From: CAZJRQ01 sp964548535
Lineage (GTDB): Bacteria > Bacillota > Clostridia > Oscillospirales > Ruminococcaceae
Direction of reading: 5' to 3'
Assembly: GCA_964548535.1 (NCBI GenBank)
Contig: CAZJRQ010000009.1
Location: 1-64,000, forward strand
DNA: 64,000 bases
The notes beneath the pieces are model-generated. The model was not told the DNA's origin. It did no database searches and worked only from the letters and a program-made list of their open reading frames with translations. Positions 27,599-36,011 of the stretch are shown one piece after another. The translations under genes and the position numbers were made by a program. How positions within the stretch are numbered: position 1 is the stretch's first letter; each line of letters opens with the position of its first letter.

Positions 27599-27694
27599 TT
27601 AGCAAACATTTATGAAAAGAGAAATCAGCAATCGACTTCTCCCTCCGGGGACATCATCTTGGCTACAACTCCCCGCGCCTTGGGCATCATCCAT
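27599..27694 (-). CDS. candidate 31-aa leader peptide upstream of mgtA
   Basis: A short ORF beginning MDDAQGAGSCSQDDVPGG, with AGGAGG nine bases before its ATG. It has two Asp-Asp pairs and a Pro-Gly-Gly run near the start. Two hairpins fold within it: CGGGGA with TCCCCG, and an 8-bp stem GAGAAGTC with GATTTCTC. It ends 65 bases before the MgtA start. In enterobacteria a leader peptide rich in acidic and Pro residues (MgtL) senses low magnesium through ribosome behaviour; here that is analogy only. The stretch is also unusually GC-rich for the window and might instead be a structured RNA such as a metal riboswitch. Confidence 0.5.
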   Translation of the reverse strand: MDDAQGAGSCSQDDVPGGRSRLLISLFINVC

Positions 27695-27768
27695 TTTGCT
27701 AATCCTCCTCTCAAAATGAAAATTGTAGAAATTAAAAATATATATTAAAACAGCTGTAAAGCACTCGC

Positions 27769-28083
27769 CTACTTTTCTGTTTTATATCGATTTGATTTTG
27801 ATATATAAGCAATATCAAGTCCTGTTCCAACAAGCCATGCAACCATGCACCAAATAAATGCGGCATCTTTAAATGCAGAACTGAAACCTGAAAGTATAAA
27901 AATAATTGCTGCTGATAAAAATACGCAAGCCATATTTTTACCTAATAAATCAATACGCAATTTGCTTTTTTCTTCCTCTGGCATCTCACGCAGAGCCTTA
28001 ATCATTTTCGGAGCTTTACCTAAAGCTAAACCAATACCATAAATTAAAAATCCAAATCCAAAAATAATACAATACAAATTCAT
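27769..28083 (-). CDS. DUF3784-like membrane protein
   Basis: A 104-aa protein with three hydrophobic helices. The region GIGLALGKAPKMIKALREMP followed by EEEKSKLR and a Gly-Lys turn resembles the DUF3784 pattern of a short cytoplasmic loop ending in an EEK motif. The ATG at 28083 has GAAGGA upstream. Its function is unknown. It lies between two magnesium ATPase genes on the same strand. Confidence 0.65.
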   Translation of the reverse strand: MNLYCIIFGFGFLIYGIGLALGKAPKMIKALREMPEEEKSKLRIDLLGKNMACVFLSAAIIFILSGFSSAFKDAAFIWCMVAWLVGTGLDIAYISKSNRYKTEK

Positions 28084-28327
28084 ATCGGTTCCTTCTTTCT
28101 TTTCTTTAGGCAATACCACACAAGATTATAATGTATCGCCTTTACTTTCGCATAACACAATATCATAATTATATCGCATATGCACAATAAATAACATGGT
28201 TAAATTCTTGCGATTTCCTTGCGATTTGACAAGATGTATTTTTTAAGTAAATACTAATCAAACTTAATATCAAAACTAGTCACAAAGCATAAATATCAAA
28301 CCATGTTATACCATTATAATATATATA

Positions 28328-28831
28328 CTATAACCTATCGTTAAATTTATAACCAATTCCCCAAATTGTTAAAATAAATTCCGGCTCGTCAGGATGGTGT
28401 TCTATTTTTTTTCTAAGCTTTCTTATAAACGCCATAATATTACTATCAGCTAGTAGATAATCTTCATCCCAAACTGCCTGATAAATCTGCTCTTTTGTAT
28501 AAACCTCGCCTTTGTTTTGAGCAAGAAAATATAAGATATCAAACTCTTTAGGTGTCAAAGAAATATCTTCACCACCTCTTGTAACCGTTCTGCTTTTTGC
28601 CTTTATTTCTAAATCTCCAGCAATAATATCAGCCGATACATTCTCTGAAACAGTTTGAATTTCCCCAGTCATTCCAAGCATTAAAGTTACAACATCACCA
28701 GTCATTAAGTCCTCAAGACCTTGCGTAAATTCGTCACAACCGCTAAATCTAGGGTTTTCAGTTTTAATTTTATCATGAACCCACTTGACAAATTGAGAAT
28801 CCATTGTGATAAAGCTAGCATTTTTTTTCAT
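28328..28831 (-). CDS. winged-helix regulator with degenerate receiver-like N-terminus
   Basis: A 167-aa protein whose C-terminal half is an OmpR/PhoB-type winged helix: SLTPKEFDILYFLAQN, then EQIYQAVWDED, IMAFIRKLRKKIE and WGIGYKF. The N-terminal 65 residues are too short for a receiver domain, and the Asp/Lys phosphorylation residues are not evident. No kinase gene is nearby. It begins 16 bases after the second MgtA-like gene with AAGGGGG upstream, so it is probably cotranscribed with that pump and may control magnesium genes without phosphorylation. Confidence 0.82.
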   Translation of the reverse strand: MKKNASFITMDSQFVKWVHDKIKTENPRFSGCDEFTQGLEDLMTGDVVTLMLGMTGEIQTVSENVSADIIAGDLEIKAKSRTVTRGGEDISLTPKEFDILYFLAQNKGEVYTKEQIYQAVWDEDYLLADSNIMAFIRKLRKKIEHHPDEPEFILTIWGIGYKFNDRL

Positions 28832-28846
28832 AATGAATTCCCCCTT

Positions 28847-31510
28847 CTAAATCAATTCATGATATTTTTTAATGTAAATCTTCTTTACAATTGTAGTTGA
28901 AAGCAAATATAATACCACGACCGTAAATAAGAAGATAAAATACCATAATGGAAGTTTAGTCAGTCCAAGCAGCCTTGCAGAACTAGAAAATGTAAGCGTA
29001 GTGAAAACTACAATTCCAAGCACCGTTATAAATTCGACCGCCGCTGAGGCTCGGCTCTTTATAAATGGTGTATTTTTAGTTCTAAGCATGTGTATAATCA
29101 TAATTTGAGTCCACATTGATTCCAAAAACCAGCCAGTTTGGAAGAGCGCTATATACTTAAGTTTCATATCAGCATCCGTAATCTGCGTAAAAAGAAGTCC
29201 TCCGCAAAATTGCGGACACAAAACAAAATACAAAAATGCAAATGTAATAATATCAAACACCGAACTAATCGGTCCAAAGAACATCATAAATCTGCCCAAA
29301 CTTCGTCCAGACCATTCCTTTGAAACTGCACATTCTTCCTCGTCAACTTTGTCCCAAGGAAGTACGATGCAAAGAATATCATACAAAAGATTTAAGAACA
29401 AAATCTGCACCGCAGTAATAGGCAAAAACGGTAAAAACGCACTCGCAATAACAATAGAAAAAATATTTCCGAAGTTAGAGCTGGCGGTAATTTTTATATA
29501 CTTAGACATATTAACAAAAGTTTTTCTGCCTTCCAAAATGCCTTCCTCAAGAACATTCAAATCCTTCTCAAGCAACACAACATCAGCAGCATCCTTAGCC
29601 GCATCAGCAGCAGTATCTACTGATATTCCAACGTCAGCCTCACTAATTGCAGGGATATCATTTATTCCGTCACCCAAAAATCCTACAGTATGACCGTTGT
29701 AGCGAAGTGCTGACAAAATGCTCGCCTTTTGTGTCGGACTAAGCTCAGCAAAAACATCAACTTCCTCAACCGCAAACATCAAATCACTGTCAGACATTTT
29801 TTCAAGCTGAGCACCTGTTAATATATTTTTATAATCAATCCCAACCCTCTTGCAGACAGAAACCGCAACGTCAGCATTATCTCCAGTAAGAATTTTTGTT
29901 GACACATTTAGATTTTTAAGCTTTTCAATTGACTGTGCAGCAGACTTCTTCGGAGCATCAAAAAACGCCAAATATCCAACCAAAGTCAAATCATTTTCAT
30001 CACTCTGATAAAAGTCGTGATCCTTATCCAACACCTTTTTGGCAACGGCAATAACCTTCATTCCGTCCTGCAGCATATCTAAAACTACAGCGTCAACATT
30101 ACTTTTACTATCCTCATCAATAGGAATTTTCTCGCCATTAAATTCAATATAACTGCAACGTGAAAACACCTCATCAATGTCGCCCTTAATAATCAACAAG
30201 TTGTTATCATTTTTATCAGACACAAATGTGCTAACATATTTTCGCTCGTAATCAAACGGAATTTCATCAAGCTTTTGATGATTGTTTTCAAGATTTTCAA
30301 AATGAATCTTCTTATCCTGCATACTTTTACATTTCAAAATCGCCTCATCAATAGGATTTCTAACACCAGAATGATACAAGCTATTTAGATAACCCAAATC
30401 TAAAACATCAGAACTTTCATTGCCCAAAATATCCATATAATATTCAAGCAGAATGTCCTCGCTAGTAAGCGTTCCAGTTTTATCAGCGCATAAAATATCC
30501 ATACAGCCAAAAACCTGCATAGCATTAATGTTCTTAATAAGAGTCTGCTTTTTAGACATCGAAAGACTTCCCCTAGCAAGACAAGCGGTGATAACCATTG
30601 GCAGCATTTCAGGTGTAAGCCCAACAGCAACAGACAAGGCAAACAAAAATGACTCAATCCAATTTCCCTTAGTAATTCCTGAAACAACAAAAACTATTGG
30701 AATCAAAACCGCCATAAACCTAAGCATTACCCGTGCAATTGAATTAGCACCCTGCTCAAACCTAGTGCGTTTGTTGGCAACCTTATCAGCACATCCGCCA
30801 TACAAAGTATCCTCACCAACCGCAAGAACAATCCCCTCGCCTTTACCACTTATGATAACTGTTCCCATAAAAGCTAGATTGTCATATTCAGACAAAGACA
30901 TATATTCTTGATATTCACATTTATCACTATTTTTTTCTGAAATATTACTCTCGCCAGTAATAGCTGCTTGTGAAACAAACAAGTCAGTCGCTTTTGAAAT
31001 ACGCAAATCAGCAGGAATACGATCGCCCGCCGACAGCAAAATATAATCACCAACAACAAGCTGATCGGCAGTGGTGTTAATAATTACTCCGTCACGCTTT
31101 ATTTTGACATCAGCATTTACCAACCTTTGAAATTTGTCAGACGCTTTCTTCGATCGAATTTCCTGAAAAAAACGAATAGAACCACTCAGCAAAATCATAA
31201 TAAATATCACAAAAACCGTAGTAAAATTCTTGCTTTGTAAATCACTTATAAAAACATCAGTTATGTAAGAAACTACCGCAATAACAAATAAAATCACAGT
31301 AAAAGGATTTACAAACGCACGTCTCAGCCTATTTAAAATAGTATCAGTCTTGTTTTTGCTAATAACATTTGAACCGTATTCTTTTCTCATATGCTCAATC
31401 TGATCCAATTTGAGCCCATTAGCTGATGTATCCAAATCGTAAAAAGCATCTTCAACATAGCTGTTAGAATACTTTTTCATACGGCTATTTATCATTCCTA
31501 CTTTACCCAA
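28847..31510 (-). CDS. mgtA: magnesium-translocating P-type ATPase, second copy
   Basis: An 887-aa P3B-type ATPase closely resembling the first pump in the window, with CADKTGTLT, AITGES, TGDN and GDGIND motifs and about ten transmembrane helices. It lacks the long Lys-rich N-terminus of the first copy. The TTG start at 31510 has AAAGGAGG upstream; ATG codons further in lack a site. Upstream is a clear promoter, and downstream is a winged-helix regulator in the same operon. The two pumps may work at different Mg2+ levels or the second may carry a different cation. The ion is inferred from family only. Confidence 0.92.
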   Translation of the reverse strand: MGKVGMINSRMKKYSNSYVEDAFYDLDTSANGLKLDQIEHMRKEYGSNVISKNKTDTILNRLRRAFVNPFTVILFVIAVVSYITDVFISDLQSKNFTTVFVIFIMILLSGSIRFFQEIRSKKASDKFQRLVNADVKIKRDGVIINTTADQLVVGDYILLSAGDRIPADLRISKATDLFVSQAAITGESNISEKNSDKCEYQEYMSLSEYDNLAFMGTVIISGKGEGIVLAVGEDTLYGGCADKVANKRTRFEQGANSIARVMLRFMAVLIPIVFVVSGITKGNWIESFLFALSVAVGLTPEMLPMVITACLARGSLSMSKKQTLIKNINAMQVFGCMDILCADKTGTLTSEDILLEYYMDILGNESSDVLDLGYLNSLYHSGVRNPIDEAILKCKSMQDKKIHFENLENNHQKLDEIPFDYERKYVSTFVSDKNDNNLLIIKGDIDEVFSRCSYIEFNGEKIPIDEDSKSNVDAVVLDMLQDGMKVIAVAKKVLDKDHDFYQSDENDLTLVGYLAFFDAPKKSAAQSIEKLKNLNVSTKILTGDNADVAVSVCKRVGIDYKNILTGAQLEKMSDSDLMFAVEEVDVFAELSPTQKASILSALRYNGHTVGFLGDGINDIPAISEADVGISVDTAADAAKDAADVVLLEKDLNVLEEGILEGRKTFVNMSKYIKITASSNFGNIFSIVIASAFLPFLPITAVQILFLNLLYDILCIVLPWDKVDEEECAVSKEWSGRSLGRFMMFFGPISSVFDIITFAFLYFVLCPQFCGGLLFTQITDADMKLKYIALFQTGWFLESMWTQIMIIHMLRTKNTPFIKSRASAAVEFITVLGIVVFTTLTFSSSARLLGLTKLPLWYFIFLFTVVVLYLLSTTIVKKIYIKKYHELI

Positions 31511-31573
31511 AACAAAACCTCCTTTTAATCATAAATAGCAAAAGAACTTCTATTTTTACACATATCCTTTTTC

Positions 31574-31602
31574 ATTATAACACATAAAAAAGTTGCGGTC
31601 AA
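31574..31602 (-). promoter_or_regulatory. sigma-A promoter of the second mgtA operon
   Basis: Read leftwards: TTGACC (31602-31597), 17 bases, ATGTGTTATAAT with the -10 box at 31579-31574. Confidence 0.85.
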
Positions 31603-31633
31603 TCTTTACAAAATATATCTTTTTATGCTTGCA

Positions 31634-31673
31634 ATCGTGATTTATGGTATGATATCGTGATTTATGGTATGAT
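31634..31673 (+). repeat. perfect tandem duplication of a 20-bp promoter element
   Basis: The 20-base unit ATCGTGATTTATGGTATGAT occurs twice in a row. Each copy contains TGGTATGAT, an extended -10 box, so the duplication creates two candidate transcription starts for the small gene that follows. Confidence 0.85.
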
Positions 31674-31686
31674 TATATATTTATGT

Positions 31687-31935
31687 ATGAAGTCAAAATC
31701 GATAAAAGAGCTAATAATAAAAAATGCTGCATACGTTATCGAGATAATTATACTTATTTATCTGTTTAGTCAAAATGATGTTTTTGTTAAAATTTTCATA
31801 AAATTTAATCCTCAATACGGCAATCCTAATGCGGGTTCTGGTTTCGGAGTTTTGTTATTCTTTGCTTTAAACACAATAATATTTTTTTGCTGTACTTTAG
31901 CAAATATTTTAAGTTCAACAAATTCAAAAAAATAA
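31687..31935 (+). CDS. small two-helix membrane protein
   Basis: An 82-aa protein with two hydrophobic helices (about residues 12-28 and 55-75) and a polar loop containing YGNPNAGSG. The ATG at 31687 lies only about 14 bases after the second duplicated -10 box, and no ribosome binding site is visible, so translation may be leaderless. A GTG at 31657 is in frame but lies inside the promoter. A strong terminator follows. It is not recognised. Confidence 0.5.
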   Translation: MKSKSIKELIIKNAAYVIEIIILIYLFSQNDVFVKIFIKFNPQYGNPNAGSGFGVLLFFALNTIIFFCCTLANILSSTNSKK

Positions 31936-31943
31936 AAATCAAA

Positions 31944-31981
31944 CAAAAAAGATGAGTAGGTTAAAAACTACTCATCTTTTT
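31944..31981. terminator. bidirectional terminator
   Basis: AAAAAGATGAGTAG (31946-31959) and its exact complement (31968-31981) form a 14-bp stem with an 8-base loop; it can end both the small gene and the leftward DUF4129-type operon. Confidence 0.92.
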
Positions 31982-32016
31982 GATTTTGCTATAAAAAATA
32001 TCAATCTATAAAACTA

Positions 32017-33357
32017 TTAACACAAAAAGAATTTAATACTGTATTTTTTCGTTCCCAAATAATATTTAGCATTAGAAAAGAAATCCTTGTAAAACTCCTT
32101 AAAGTCATTAAAAACGCTGTCTGTTATAGAAACATTTCCATATTTCGCGCTAATAAATGTATTCGTGATAAATTCAATATCTATAGACGAATTTTTAATA
32201 TTTTTAAATTTACCATTAATCTTACCAGCATACTCATAAAACGTGTCACTTTCCCTTTTATCAAGTCCAACTTTCGAAAGCTTATGCAAATAATCCTGAT
32301 AAAGATTTACAACCTGCTCTTTTCTATCTCCTTTAGAAATCAGTCTATTAAAGTGAATTTTTCGAACCAAAAGTTTTATACTAACAAAAAGTCCTATAAT
32401 TATTATAACCAAAAGCACTATTTTCCAGTAATCTTTTTGTATATCATAAGTTACAGCCACAGCAGTTTCTGTATTCTCCTCATGATTTTTAACCGATTGC
32501 TGCACAGGTACTTCTTTTGGAGTGTCAGAAGATGTTAAATCATTCTCAACAGGTTTTTGAGGCGTTATTTTCTGCAAAATATTATTATTTAGAGTTTTCT
32601 CATGATTAAGATTTTGAGCTGAAAGATTATCATCATACAAGTGAATTTCAGATGAAATGCCTGCCTTTTTCAAAATATTCATAGACTTTAAAGATGTAAT
32701 AATCTTAGTTTCATAATTAGGCGGATTTAATGGTTTTATAATTGAAAAATATAAAACTCCAGATAAAACAAGGCTGACCGAACAAATAATTGTAATCATA
32801 CCAGCAAACTTCAAGGAAGTTTTCGCCTTAATCTCCTCACCAAAATCAATTTTGTCCTGTTTGTATTTTCTATAAAAAAACGCACATGCACAACCTAAAA
32901 TAAACAAAACAAAGCCCAATGACCAACTGTCATATCCGAGAATAGAAATGACAACGAAAATAGCATTAGACACCAAAATCAAAGCAACAATTCCAATAGT
33001 ATGCCTGCTTAAAAGAAAAATAATTAGGCTAGTCAACAAAACTATCGCAATGATTGTAAGAGTGTAAACACCTAACGAAAAAAAATTAGCTATTCCAATT
33101 ATGCCTGTAAGCACTAACAAAACTACACCAGCTATAGCTGTTTTTTTACTTGTTGCAAAAACAAAGAACAACATCTGTAAAATAAAAATAGCCACAGTTA
33201 CTAAAAGCGTAATCTTAAGTGTGCGATTTGCAAAATAAAATCTCTCTGGAACATAAAAAGCCTCAGCTATATTAAGAGCTACACTAACACTCATCATAGT
33301 GCAAATTATTATTTCAAAAATAGATTTTTTCAAATTCAAAAAAACTTTATCCAACAT
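32017..33357 (-). CDS. TgpA-like membrane protein lacking the transglutaminase core
   Basis: A 446-aa protein with about six or seven N-terminal transmembrane helices, an extracellular middle, another helix (about 310-330) and a cytoplasmic C-terminal domain of DUF4129 character. This is the outline of the TgpA-type proteins found after MoxR and DUF58 genes, but the Cys-His-Asp transglutaminase core is not visible, so it appears reduced. The ATG at 33357 has AAGGAG upstream and overlaps the DUF58 stop by 11 bases. It probably works with the MoxR ATPase and DUF58 protein in envelope assembly. Confidence 0.75.
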   Translation of the reverse strand: MLDKVFLNLKKSIFEIIICTMMSVSVALNIAEAFYVPERFYFANRTLKITLLVTVAIFILQMLFFVFATSKKTAIAGVVLLVLTGIIGIANFFSLGVYTLTIIAIVLLTSLIIFLLSRHTIGIVALILVSNAIFVVISILGYDSWSLGFVLFILGCACAFFYRKYKQDKIDFGEEIKAKTSLKFAGMITIICSVSLVLSGVLYFSIIKPLNPPNYETKIITSLKSMNILKKAGISSEIHLYDDNLSAQNLNHEKTLNNNILQKITPQKPVENDLTSSDTPKEVPVQQSVKNHEENTETAVAVTYDIQKDYWKIVLLVIIIIGLFVSIKLLVRKIHFNRLISKGDRKEQVVNLYQDYLHKLSKVGLDKRESDTFYEYAGKINGKFKNIKNSSIDIEFITNTFISAKYGNVSITDSVFNDFKEFYKDFFSNAKYYLGTKKYSIKFFLC

Positions 33358-34531
33358 TTTGTATCTCCTTTGCACAATTCAAAACATGGTATGTAATATT
33401 ATTTTCTTCAAGATACAAAAGCTCACGACTTGATGATGTCTCAAATTTTGACTTAGGTCTTGCATAATATACACAAGGCTGTTTATTTGCATTTTTCAAT
33501 TCAGAAAGCAACTGCACTTTATGCTCATTTATATTTGATGAACAAAAAACAATATTTCCTGATTGATTAGAAGAATAGCACTGCTCTTTCAAAAGACTAT
33601 CAATATTGAAATCAGTGTTATGCGCCTTTGAGATTTCATCCACAAATGGTTTCAGTTCGTAAAAATGAGGTGGTGCATATCTTTGCTTAACCCCATTTTT
33701 AGCGTACAAAATCTCATATTTATACCCATACTTTTTAGCATGATGAGCAACAGAAAGTGCTGTTTCAATAATAGTATCGCGAAGCTGCATTGTTTCTTCA
33801 TCATTTTCTCCTAAGCAATCAAGGTCTAAAATTATCGATATTCCACCTGAAGAAAATCTTTCAAACTGATTAGTATAAAAGCTTTCTCCTCTGCTTGATA
33901 ATTTCCAATGAATATATTTTATAGAATCACCCTGTTCATATTCGCGCACACCTGCATAATCATTACCGCCCATAATACTAGTGCTTGATTTTGATGTTTC
34001 ATCAGAATAAGCCATCAAATCTCCACTGCTTTGATAATTATAAATCATAGGCTTTACAAGAACTTCAGCTGAATTATTTGATTTCACCTTAATACTAAAT
34101 ATTGAAAAAAGTCCATAAATTCGCATATCTTGTATTCCAACGTGATACTGTCCAATATGATTCATTTTAACGTTAATATTAAATTCTTTGTTCTCAAAAG
34201 ATTCAAGCATAAAACAGGCTGATTTGTTGTAGACGTCTTCTCCATTCTCGGCACTAACAGAAAATGTAGTTTGTATTTTCGGAAAAAACAAAAACGATTT
34301 ATTCTTAACATTCATCTTAAGCTGAACATCATCATCTCTGTAACACTCCGTAGATTCAAGCATATCCATACTTTCAATAGAAAGCTTTAGTAACAATGTA
34401 TACGCTGCCGATATCACACTTAACAAAATAAAAAAAACTACAGCAATATAAGCATACATACTATTAGTAATAAAAACAGGAAAAAACAACGCAAGCAAAA
34501 CGAAAATATAAAAAGCTATTTTTTTCTTCAT
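33347..34531 (-). CDS. DUF58 family protein
   Basis: A 394-aa protein with two N-terminal transmembrane helices (about 5-50), an Ig-like region, and the DUF58 signature DYAGVREYEQGDSIKYIHWK. A von Willebrand-like fold follows, in which DLDCLGEN could hold the metal site. DUF58 proteins are partners of MoxR ATPases. It sits between the MoxR and TgpA-like genes in a tight operon. Confidence 0.92.
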   Translation of the reverse strand: MKKKIAFYIFVLLALFFPVFITNSMYAYIAVVFFILLSVISAAYTLLLKLSIESMDMLESTECYRDDDVQLKMNVKNKSFLFFPKIQTTFSVSAENGEDVYNKSACFMLESFENKEFNINVKMNHIGQYHVGIQDMRIYGLFSIFSIKVKSNNSAEVLVKPMIYNYQSSGDLMAYSDETSKSSTSIMGGNDYAGVREYEQGDSIKYIHWKLSSRGESFYTNQFERFSSGGISIILDLDCLGENDEETMQLRDTIIETALSVAHHAKKYGYKYEILYAKNGVKQRYAPPHFYELKPFVDEISKAHNTDFNIDSLLKEQCYSSNQSGNIVFCSSNINEHKVQLLSELKNANKQPCVYYARPKSKFETSSSRELLYLEENNITYHVLNCAKEIQNVG

Positions 34532-34547
34532 AACATTTCACCTTTCC

Positions 34548-35534
34548 TTATAGCATGGATATCGCTGTATTATCTACAATTGACCTAATAATTTGTTCTT
34601 TGGATTTTTTAGCAATCTTTGCATCATGACTAAGAACTACCCTGTGCGCTAAAACTGCCTCAGCAAGATATTTAACATCATCAGGAATTACGTAATCTCT
34701 GCCGCAGAACAAAGCGTAGGCTTGCGAAAGTGAATAAAGTGCAATTCCTCCTCTCGGACTAGCTCCCTGCAACAAATCAGCATTGTTTCTAGTAGCTGTC
34801 ACCAAACTTACAATATACCTTGCAACAGATTCTTCAACGAATACATTTTCAACTTCTTCTTTAACAGCAATAATCTCTTCAGGAGCAGCAACAGATTTTA
34901 ATGATGCTTTTGCTTTTTTTGAATTTGTAAGGATTTTCATCTCCTCATTAGGACTAGGATATCCAAGTGAAATTCTTATAGCAAAACGATCAATTTGAGC
35001 CTCCGGCAAAGGGTAAGTTCCCAAATGCTCACTAGGATTTTGCGTGGCAAGAACCATAAAAGGATCTCTCATCTTATAAGTAACTGAATCAACAGTTGTC
35101 TGATGTTCTTCCATAATCTCAAGTAAGCTTGCCTGAGTTTTAGCCGGTGCTCTGTTAATCTCATCAGCAAGGACAATGTTGCTCATAACTGCACCTGGTC
35201 TAAATTCAAACTCACCGCTTTTTTGATTATACATAGAATATCCGCTTATGTCTGACGGCATTGTATCAGGAGTAAACTGAATTCTCTTAAACCCACACGA
35301 AACAGATTGAGCAAGTGAATTTACCAGCGTAGTTTTTCCAACACCTGGAATATCCTCAATAAGAACATGACCACCAGTAATCAGAGCCAAAACAGTCAGT
35401 TCAACCGCCTTACGTTTATCTACAATAACTGTTTCAATATTATCTACTATTTTAACTAACAGCTTTTGCGACTGAGTCATTTGGTCGGCTTTTGTTTTAG
35501 AATGTGTAACTGAGATGTTGTTTTTTGCAAGCAT
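34548..35534 (-). CDS. MoxR-family AAA+ ATPase
   Basis: A 328-aa AAA+ ATPase with Walker A IEDIPGVGKTT, Walker B IVLADEINRAP, sensor 1 LATQNPSEHLGTYPLPEAQ and the lid motif ASPRGGIALYSL. MoxR proteins act as chaperones that assemble metal centres or envelope enzymes. GGAGGG precedes the ATG at 35534; an upstream in-frame ATG at 35609 is less likely. It leads the MoxR-DUF58-TgpA-like operon. Confidence 0.95.
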   Translation of the reverse strand: MLAKNNISVTHSKTKADQMTQSQKLLVKIVDNIETVIVDKRKAVELTVLALITGGHVLIEDIPGVGKTTLVNSLAQSVSCGFKRIQFTPDTMPSDISGYSMYNQKSGEFEFRPGAVMSNIVLADEINRAPAKTQASLLEIMEEHQTTVDSVTYKMRDPFMVLATQNPSEHLGTYPLPEAQIDRFAIRISLGYPSPNEEMKILTNSKKAKASLKSVAAPEEIIAVKEEVENVFVEESVARYIVSLVTATRNNADLLQGASPRGGIALYSLSQAYALFCGRDYVIPDDVKYLAEAVLAHRVVLSHDAKIAKKSKEQIIRSIVDNTAISML

Positions 35535-36011
35535 AATAAATCCCTCCATGTATAGAATATTTAACGATAAATTAATTGCCGTCTTATTGTTTTTTACTAT
35601 AAATACCATTATACAGTATAACGATTAATTTGTAAATGCAAAATCATACAAAAAGTTATAATTTGTGTTCAAACGTGATATAGCAACACCTTTACGACAG
35701 CTTTTTTGTGCAAAACAACAGTACAAATATTTACATAATTTAGATATTACATATAGAGAAAACCTAATTATATGTACAATTAGTACATAATCGCATATAA
35801 TATACTTAATTTTATAACGTAAACATCATATTTGACATAACTATATTTAGTATCAGGCACGTATTTTATTACAACTAAACGAAATTGTAAGAAACGTGAT
35901 TAATTGCTTGACTTTTCAAACAAAATGATATATCATAATATACAACACAAGCAGTAGTTTAACATAAAAATGAAATTAAATGCAAACTCCTCACATGAAA
36001 GGATGATTTTG
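35535..36011. other. divergent intergenic region between the MoxR and importer operons
   Basis: A 477-base AT-rich region with no gene. It contains an inverted repeat TATGTAC-aatta-GTACATA (35771-35789) and the palindrome ATGATATATCAT (35925-35936) over the importer -10 box. No riboswitch was recognised. Confidence 0.5.
35908..35936 (+). promoter_or_regulatory. promoter of the metal importer operon
   Basis: TTGACT (35908-35913), 17 bases, TATCAT (35931-35936). The -10 box is the right half of the perfect palindrome ATGATATATCAT, a possible operator for a metal-responsive repressor. Confidence 0.6.

Noticed and set aside
30453..30911. A 152-codon open frame on the plus strand opposite the second mgtA gene, and many similar frames elsewhere.
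   Set aside because: They lie antisense to clear genes with conserved motifs, have no ribosome binding site and encode biased low-complexity sequence.
31511..31573. A 12-codon leader ORF before the second mgtA gene.
   Set aside because: The only AAGG lies two bases before its ATG, too close for normal initiation, and it has no acidic or Pro-rich run.
35535..36011. A riboswitch (cobalamin or molybdenum cofactor) before the importer operon.
   Set aside because: No conserved core of either class could be recognised; only short palindromes and a promoter are visible.
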